Source of the DNA: Ophiostoma sp. CBS 140.51
Lineage: Eukaryota; Ascomycota; Sordariomycetes; Ophiostomatales; Ophiostomataceae
DNA: 21,567 nt
Assembly (NCBI GenBank): GCA_029298735.1
Contig: JANSLP010000456.1
Coordinates: 1 to 21,567 of the forward strand
Direction: 5' to 3'
The translations under genes and the position numbers were made by a program. Below the pieces are notes generated by a model. The model saw nothing but the letters and a program-made list of their open reading frames with translations, was not told the DNA's origin and made no database searches. Of this stretch, positions 18,273 through 21,567 are shown piece by piece (position 1 is the stretch's first letter; each line of letters starts with the position of its first letter).

Positions 18273-18289
18273 GCACCGACGCTCCCCGA
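18273..18289 (+). repeat. 17-bp direct repeat, copy 2
   Basis: Identical to 17762-17778, about 410 bp upstream of the GH51 start codon. Confidence 0.85.
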
Positions 18290-18698
18290 CGCCGTCACTT
18301 GGCATTTTGCACCCTCACTTACACCAAACTTGCAGTTTTTACACCACATGGCCCAAGAGCTATCCAAAACGGGACAGAAAACGTGTTACGTAGTATCCCA
18401 CGACGGGAAGCCGACGCGGTCGGTCGGGGAGCTCGTCGTTTGGTCGTTTCTTTCGTTCCTTTTAGGGTTCGTGCCGTGCATGCGGAGAATGCCTTTGGGG
18501 AGCATGTACTCGTGTTCTTTTTATCGTAAGAAAATATGTGCTGTCTCGTGTGATGTTATTTCTATTCGATCTCGTTTCCTTCGACCCGACAAAGCTTCTC
18601 CTCTTTGCATCTCCTCAACATTGATCGTTTGCATCTCGTTGTCGTTTGTCTTGTTTGTTTGTTTACTTCCGCATCACCTTCTTCTCACCCCTCCTACG

Positions 18699-20299
18699 AT
18701 GACCTCATTCACAAAGATTCCCGACGGGGAGACACCCTCGATCGAGGTGACGCTGTCGCGCGTCGTCTCGGACATCAATCCACTAATGTACGGCGGCTTC
18801 CTTGAGCACATGGGCCGCTGCATCTACGGCGGCATCTACGACCCGGACAATAAGCACGGCGCCATTGACGAGAACGGCTTCCGCATCGACGTGATTGAGG
18901 CATTCAAGGAGCTTCAGATCCCCGTGATCCGCTACCCGGGCGGCAACTTTGTTGCTACCTATCACTGGGAGGACGGTGTCGGTCCACGCGAGCAGCGGCC
19001 GCGGCGATGGGACCCCGCGTGGAAGGCGGAGGAGTCGAATCACTTTGGCACAAACGAATTCATGAACTTCTGCGATCTGGTCGGCACAAAGCCGTACCTG
19101 GCCCTCAATATGGGCACGGGCACGTTGGACGAGGCGCTCAACTGGGTCGAGTACTGCAACTCCACGCGCAACACGCACTATGCAAACCTGCGTCGTGCCC
19201 ACGGCCGCGAGGAGCCGTACAATGTCAAGTACTGGGCACTCGGTAACGAGACCTGGGGACCTTGGCAGGTCGAGGAGGACACCAAGGAGAACTACGCAAA
19301 GCGAGCCTTGCAATGGGCCAAGGGTAAGTCGATCTTCTTTTTCCTGTGACAATTTTGAAACTCGTCGCTAACAGTGTAGCCCTCAAACTCGCCGACCCCA
19401 ACATCGAGCTCATCCTCTGCGGCAAGAACGGCTACGACGACTGGGACCGCTACGTCCTCCAAGAGTGCGTGGACCTGGTCGATATGCACTCGATCCACCT
19501 CTACACCTACTCGCACGACTTTAAGGAGAATGTCACGGCGCCTCGGGCCGCCGAGCGCGCTATTCAGATTACTGCCTCCCTCGCCGAACTCGCCCTCATC
19601 AACAACCCCACCGGCGGCTGGCGCCCCAACGGCTACAAGCCGCCCTCGGCACCGCCCAAGATCTGCTTCGACGAGTGGAACGTGTACGATGACCAGCAGG
19701 CGCCCGGCGACGAGGGCGGCGAGCAGGCGTATAACCTGTCGGATGCCCTCGGCGTGGCCGTCTGGCTCAACGTCTTTATCCGCCAGAGCAAGCACATTGG
19801 CATGGCCAACTTAGCCCAGAGCGTCAATGTACTTGGCCCCATCAGCACGCGGCGTGACGGCGGTCCTGGTCTCGTGAGACAGACGTTGTGGTGGCCGCTG
19901 CTGCTGTTTAGCAAGTACATGCGCGGCAAAACGCTGGGCGTGCACCTGCGGTCGAGCACCTACGAGGGCTCCACCTCCCCTGACTTCATTCGCAAGACTA
20001 CCCCGACGCCCTGGCTGGATGTGAGCTGTGCCTACGACGAGGAAGCGGGCTTTGTGAACTTGGCCGTGGTCAATGTTAACGACGAGGCAGACATCGCGGC
20101 AGATTTGGACTTAAGTGATGCGCTGCCTGCGAAGGAGGTCCAAGTATTTACCGTTGGCGGTGGGGATGTCGATGTCAAGGCCACCAACTTTGACGGCGTT
20201 GAGCGCGTCGGTGTTGTGGAGTCGACCTGGACAGCCAGCGCGCAGTACACTTTCCCCAAGCACTCGTTCACGCTGCTACGGTGGTCGGTCAAGGCGTAG
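18699..20299 (+). CDS. Alpha-L-arabinofuranosidase, GH51, intracellular type
   Basis: Two exons, 18699-19323 and 19380-20299, are joined across a 56-bp intron (GTAAGT donor, GCTAAC branch, TGTAG acceptor) and give 514 residues, the usual size of bacterial-like GH51 enzymes. The enzyme removes terminal alpha-L-arabinofuranosyl residues from arabinan or arabinoxylan oligomers with retention. The N-terminal part has the (beta/alpha)8 landmarks YGGFLEHMGRCIYGGIYDP (31-49) and IRYPGGNFV (77-85). The general acid/base is Glu184 in ALGNETWG and the nucleophile is Glu307 in CFDEWNVY, both in their family contexts. The C-terminal beta-sandwich ends in FTLLRW. No signal peptide is seen, so it should act on imported short oligomers in the cytosol. 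This fits the divergent, now broken, sugar transporter. The frame upstream of 18699 stays open but shows no family similarity; MTSFTKIP with its pyrimidine-rich leader is the likely start. Confidence 0.95.
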
Positions 20300-21197
20300 G
20301 GAGGAGTCGTTCATAGATAATGTTGTTCATTTCTTTTTCTCTTGACTCTGCTGTTTCCACAAATACAAAGTATGTCACGCATGATCTGTATTTTCTGTTG
20401 TCAATTTGTCGTAGTCGGTCGTCCTTTTTCCACTTCTCCTCTTTTCAGTGCTTCTTTCTTTGTGTTTTTGGACGCCCACCAAACGCCACAAAATACGCGC
20501 ATTCTTGGCAGTCTTTTTTTTTCTTCTTCTCCGACGGCCATCCCAGCTAACCAAAACAGCGAAAGCGTGCTGCAAAGGCCCGCCATGAATCCTTTTTCCA
20601 ACGCCTGTCCAACAGCCAATCGCACGACCACACGGCAATAACAAGGACCGTCCACGCCGTCCAGGGCCAATCTCGCCAGGGCGCACCCACGACAACGCCA
20701 AAAACGCTCCAAAACACATTAAAATGCGCCACTGTCGCAATCGACGGACCCCTGTCGGCCCTTCTTCCACGGCGTTTTCCACCACGCTAAATTGAAATTT
20801 ACTACAGGGTACTAGAGGATACATGTGACGCTGTGACCATGTCAAAAGTCGCATCGTGTTGTGTTCGTCCAAGTTCTCATACATCATGCAAATAAGTGTC
20901 GTAAAGGAAACGGACAAAAATGATCCTGTCAACAAAGTGTGCGTGATGCAGTTGCAAGTGGCTGTCAGACACTGCCAGATAAATTATGTGCCAGCTCAAA
21001 TCAGTCTATGGTGAAAGGACAGAGTCGGTAGCTGCTCCAGAAGCTGTTCTAGCGTTGATGTGAATTTTGCAGTTCGCTTTGTGTTCCTCCAGGTCGATGT
21101 CAAACAGCTGCAATAGATGTGTGATGTGTGTTGTTTATGTTTTACTCTTTTCACTTTTGACTTATTCAAGGTATGATCTTATGCTATTATGTTGATG
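20300..21197. other. Intergenic region downstream of GH51, no gene supported
   Basis: About 900 bp start with a T-rich 3' flank (TTTCTTTTTCTC, then a T-run near 20515-20523), as expected for a fungal terminator region. A 186-codon open stretch on the minus strand (20935-20375) is Arg/Lys-rich, shows no motif and overlaps other open frames, so I do not annotate it. The remainder shows no repeats or RNA genes. Confidence 0.5.
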
Positions 21198-21567
21198 GTT
21201 ATTTATTATTATTATCCGCCTTTCTCAGTCAGTCCTGACTATTGGCGACTAGCTAGACAGAACCCTCTGGGGAAAAAACTGTCACAGAACTAAGTGGGTG
21301 AATGTTCTATTCACCGGTGCGTGTGGTAGGCCACAGGTGGCTACAGTAAAGAAAACAACTAAAGAAAGAAAGAAAATACAACAGATAAAACAAATATGGA
21401 CATAGGAAATTGTTGCTGTCGTGTCGTTTTACGTGGGTGTCGGTGACCTCTCTAGCTCCTTGGCTAGGCGGTACTCCGGGAGCCTCTCGCTTCGAATAAG
21501 CCACCGGAGGAGCGGTCGGGCCGTGAGGCCCGCCTGCAGGCGGTGGTCTAGGTCTGTTGGTGTCTGT
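21198..21567 (-). mobile_element. Probable LINE (non-LTR retrotransposon) 3' end, Tad-like, truncated by window edge
   Basis: On the minus strand the sequence ends in AAAGGCGGATAATAATAATAAATAACC. A GGCGGATAATAATAA-type tail is typical of fungal Tad/I-clade LINEs, which finish in short A/T-rich repeats instead of long poly(A). Before it lies a 3' untranslated stretch with T-rich and CTTT-repeat segments. An open frame enters from the window edge and stops at 21307 (86 codons, Pro/Gly/Arg-rich at first); it may be the end of a LINE coding region, but I see no reverse transcriptase or RNase H motif in it. Confidence 0.5.

Larger units (their letters stand above)
16802..18698. promoter_or_regulatory. 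Divergent intergenic region between transporter and GH51 genes
   Basis: About 1.9 kb separate the two start codons. The transporter side is purine-rich on the plus strand (16990-17120). The GH51 side ends in a pyrimidine-rich leader with CTTCTCCTC and CTTGTTTGTTTG strings, typical of fungal 5' leaders. A 17-bp direct repeat (17762-17778 and 18273-18289) and the second copy of the insert-end repeat (17881-17913) lie here. Open stretches inside it overlap on both strands and show no protein motif. It probably co-regulates the two sugar genes; I cannot assign specific factor sites. Confidence 0.55.

Noticed and set aside
18135..18698. N-terminal extension of the GH51 protein by 188 codons
   Set aside because: The frame is open but the translated sequence has no family similarity, and the pyrimidine-rich stretch before 18699 looks like a 5' leader.
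20375..20935. 186-codon open stretch on the minus strand downstream of GH51
   Set aside because: Arg/Lys-rich, low-complexity in places, no motif, no splice or start context, and overlapped by other open frames; better explained as the GH51 3' flank.

Overview
The window is nuclear DNA of a filamentous ascomycete (Pezizomycotina, probably a sordariomycete). The genes carry short introns of 49-180 bp with GTAAGT/GTGAGT-type donors, CTAAC-like branch sites and CAG/TAG acceptors. The gene content also fits: a DUF2264 protein, a fungal rhodopsin-fold membrane protein, an UNC93-like relic, a PhyH dioxygenase, a fungal sugar porter and an intracellular GH51 arabinofuranosidase. All calls come from reading the sequence; no database search was run.

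Left part (1-7460): the 5' end of an FAD-dependent oxidoreductase (minus strand, leaving the window) is divergent from a two-exon DUF2264 gene. A five-exon seven-helix membrane protein follows. Next come two damaged genes facing away from each other. One is an UNC93-family C-terminal relic on the minus strand, with an 8-bp tandem duplication and two in-frame stops. The other is a PhyH-type dioxygenase on the plus strand whose N-terminal part is decayed.

Central part (7458-16801): a minus-strand sugar transporter gene is cut in two. Its first four exons (16801-15220) run into a stop exactly at a 32-bp perfect palindrome. Its missing last helix and C-terminal tail lie 7.5 kb away at 7458-7685. 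The intervening block, about 7686-15220, is flanked by a TA dinucleotide on both sides. It holds two divergent genes that I cannot assign to any family: a large three-exon gene (about 1377 codons, with a Cys/His-rich cluster, a repeat-rich acidic tail and one in-frame TAG inside a hairpin) and a small acidic-protein gene. I read this block as an inserted mobile element or gene cassette of undescribed type. It is the main discovery candidate of the window.

Right part (16800-21567): a 1.9-kb region between the broken transporter and an intact, divergent GH51 alpha-L-arabinofuranosidase carries short repeats, one shared with the right end of the insert. The transporter and GH51 probably formed a pentose-scavenging pair before the insertion. 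The window ends in the 3' part of a probable LINE retrotransposon on the minus strand.
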